DNA from: LGRD01 sp031415135
GTDB taxonomy: Bacteria > Pseudomonadota > Gammaproteobacteria > Burkholderiales > Burkholderiaceae_C
DNA length: 42,017 nt
Reading direction: 5' to 3'
Assembly (NCBI GenBank): GCA_031415135.1
Contig: JANORB010000128.1
Span: 1 to 42,017, forward strand
Shown: piece after piece, positions 40,890 to 42,017 of the stretch
How positions within the stretch are numbered: position 1 is the stretch's first letter
Layout of the letters: every line of letters starts with the position of its first letter
Program-made: the position numbers and the translations under genes
Notes under the pieces: model-generated
The model's input: only the letters and a program-made list of their open reading frames with translations
Told to the model about the DNA's origin: nothing
Database searches by the model: none

Positions 40890-41467
40890 GAGCGCCCCCA
40901 GGCCGACGACGTACGTCGTCCGCCCCCCGAGGGGGTAAAGCAAAGTGGCAGAGCCACATTTGCTTGAGAGGCGCTGCCTTCGATGTGCTGGATGCCGGGC
41001 GCGGCGCGCTTGGGGTCCCCGCCCTGCGCGGCCGCATGAATCGCGGCGCGAACCCGGTTGTAGGTGCCGCAGCGGCAGATGTTGGTCATCGCGGCGTCGA
41101 TGTCGGCGTCGGTCGGTTTCGGTTTGGCCGTGAGCAAGGCGCTGGCCGCCATGATCATGCCGGCCTGGCAGTAGCCGCATTGCGGCACGTCGAGCGCGGC
41201 CCAGGCCTTTTGCACCGGGTGCGAGCCGTCGCTCGACAGGCCTTCGATGGTGACGATCTTTTCGCCCGCCGCCAGCGTCGACAACGGGCGCACGCAGCTG
41301 CGCGTGGGCACACCGTCGATGTGCACGGTGCAGGCGCCGCACTGCGCGATGCCGCAGCCGTATCTGGTGCCGGTCAGCCCGAGTTGCTCGCGCAGCACCC
41401 ACAACAGCGGGGTCTCGGGCTCGGCTTCGAAATCACGGCGCTGGCCGTTGACGTGCAGGGTGGTCAT
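40886..41467 (-). CDS. 2Fe-2S subunit of the molybdenum hydroxylase (IorA type)
   Basis: This 193-residue protein binds two 2Fe-2S clusters: the plant-type site at Cys38/43/46/58 in YGCGIAQCGACTVHIDG, and the second at Cys97/100/131/133 in PQCGYCQAGMI and ICRCGTYNRV. It transfers electrons from the Mo subunit. It heads the operon, and its stop overlaps the Mo-subunit start by 4 nt (ATGA). The C-terminal 40 or so residues (HIEGSASQANVALPLCFTPS onward) are not part of the family and are encoded by a palindromic repeat; see that entry. Confidence 0.93.
   Translation of the reverse strand: MTTLHVNGQRRDFEAEPETPLLWVLREQLGLTGTRYGCGIAQCGACTVHIDGVPTRSCVRPLSTLAAGEKIVTIEGLSSDGSHPVQKAWAALDVPQCGYCQAGMIMAASALLTAKPKPTDADIDAAMTNICRCGTYNRVRAAIHAAAQGGDPKRAAPGIQHIEGSASQANVALPLCFTPSGGGRRTSSAWGRS
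40905..40937. repeat. Intergenic-type palindromic repeat inside the 2Fe-2S gene 3' end
   Basis: A perfect 16-bp palindrome, gacgacgtacgtcgtc (40905-40920), is followed by cgccccccgaggggg (40921-40935), a second short hairpin. Such paired elements are common between genes in Comamonadaceae (from memory). Here the reading frame of the 2Fe-2S subunit runs through it, giving a foreign C-terminal tail ending GGGRRTSSAWGRS. Confidence 0.6.
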
Positions 41468-41643
41468 CAAATGGGTGTCCTGGGTTCGCGGGCCCGGACC
41501 CGCCACTTGCATCGGCCACCCGGTACCCGCACAGGCAGCGGAAGGCCTGCGCATTCTGGAGCAAATCAACCGCCATCGCCACGCCCGGCCAGGCCACGAT
41601 CGGGTTGGGCTCCGCCGGGCCGTGACCGCTCGACGCCGGCATG

Positions 41644-41680
41644 AAAAAAGCCCCCGAGCGGTGGTTCCACTCGGGGGCTT
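41644..41680 (-). terminator. Rho-independent terminator of ssrA
   Basis: On the minus strand an 11-bp perfect stem (aagcccccgag / ctcgggggctt, 41648-41658 and 41670-41680) with an 11-base loop is followed by six T (complement of 41644-41649). It lies 33 bases after the tmRNA 3' end and before the molybdenum operon. Confidence 0.88.
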
Positions 41681-41712
41681 CGATCATCTGGGGTCATCAA
41701 CAAATCATCATC

Positions 41713-42017
41713 TGGTGGAGCTGGGGGGAATCGAACCCCCGTCCGCAAGCCATCGTCAGGCAGATCTACACGCTTAGCTGGCTGATTTGTTTTTGATGTC
41801 GTGGGTCGCGCAGCAGCACGCTACCCATTTCACGAGTCACTTGATTTAGCCCTGTGATGAGTGACCCATCCCAGCGCGAGCCCATGTGTATGACTTCGCA
41901 GCCTTCAGGTTACCCCTCAGGCCCAGCCCATCGGCCAACTGTTGCGAAGCTCACCGGTTTTAAGCGGCGAGAGCGTACGTAGAGTCGTTCGCAGTTACTT
42001 TGTTTCCAGTGGATTTA
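41713..42017 (-). ncRNA. ssrA: tmRNA (ssrA), 3' part; 5' end outside the window
   Basis: The minus strand ends in GGTTCGATTCCCCCCAGC then TCCACCA, a tRNA-Ala-like T arm with encoded CCA, and carries the tag-coding frame at 41960-41992. The alanine-accepting 3' end (41713 is the last base) and the tag together identify tmRNA. About 300 bases are in the window; the 5' tRNA half and pseudoknot 1 lie beyond 42017. It rescues stalled ribosomes and marks the products for proteolysis. Confidence 0.95.
41960..41992 (-). other. ssrA: tmRNA proteolysis tag frame: ANDSTYALAA
   Basis: Eleven codons, gcg aac gac tct acg tac then gct ctc gcc gct taa, give ANDSTYALAA. The ALAA end is the standard ClpXP/ClpAP recognition end; together with the charging alanine the full tag would be AANDSTYALAA. 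Confidence 0.9.

Noticed and set aside
41713..41760. A tRNA gene suggested by the T-arm and CCA
   Set aside because: No anticodon arm follows; the tag-coding frame and size show it to be the 3' end of tmRNA.

Overview
The window looks like chromosomal DNA of a high-GC betaproteobacterium of the order Burkholderiales (Comamonadaceae or Rubrivivax/Leptothrix-like). This is inferred from the GC-rich codon use, the protein families (SoxXYZA, CopD, 2TM, IorAB-type molybdenum hydroxylase, MmgE/PrpD), the tmRNA tag and a GC-rich intergenic palindrome of the kind common in that group. No sequence search was run, so the taxon is an inference. No gap between genes exceeds about 300 bases.

Left part (1-5.3 kb): the N-terminus of an IS4-type transposase runs off the left edge. 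Next come a REP-associated (Y1/IS200-like) transposase gene bounded by a 21-bp imperfect inverted repeat, a 1011-residue SF1 helicase with a possible RelE/ParE-like N-terminus and an ankyrin-like C-terminal stretch, and an EamA permease.

Centre-left (5.4-15.3 kb): a tandem pair of large proteins stands out. The first is a VWA-domain protein. The second is a trypsin-fold protease fused to a VWA domain. Both end in the same Cys-rich C-terminal domain, and neither has a visible signal peptide. This is the best candidate for an undescribed system. It is followed by CopD-like and LON-substrate-binding proteins, a type II dehydroquinase plus shikimate-dehydrogenase-like pair with altered substrate motifs, and several small proteins.

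Centre (15.4-28.3 kb): a SWIM/SNF2 helicase diverges from an AttH/CrtC lipocalin-like protein. A receiver - histidine kinase - receiver operon is joined by 4-nt overlaps. Then come a lipid/multidrug ABC exporter, an OmpA-type lipoprotein with a clear terminator, and a ccdAB toxin-antitoxin module directly abutting thyA, which appears to start with TTG.

Right part (28.2-42 kb): a divergent catabolic quartet consists of acyl-CoA synthetase and crotonase on one strand and class II aldolase and Fe-alcohol dehydrogenase on the other. A nine-gene minus-strand operon then encodes 2Fe-2S and molybdopterin hydroxylase subunits, SoxX, SoxY, SoxZ, SoxA, an LhgO-like FAD oxidoreductase, MmgE/PrpD and a zinc alcohol dehydrogenase, mostly coupled by ATGA/GTGA/TGATG junctions. 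soxB and soxCD are absent from the window, and SoxY carries a changed C-terminal swinging arm. The window ends inside ssrA (tmRNA), which has its own terminator and the tag ANDSTYALAA.
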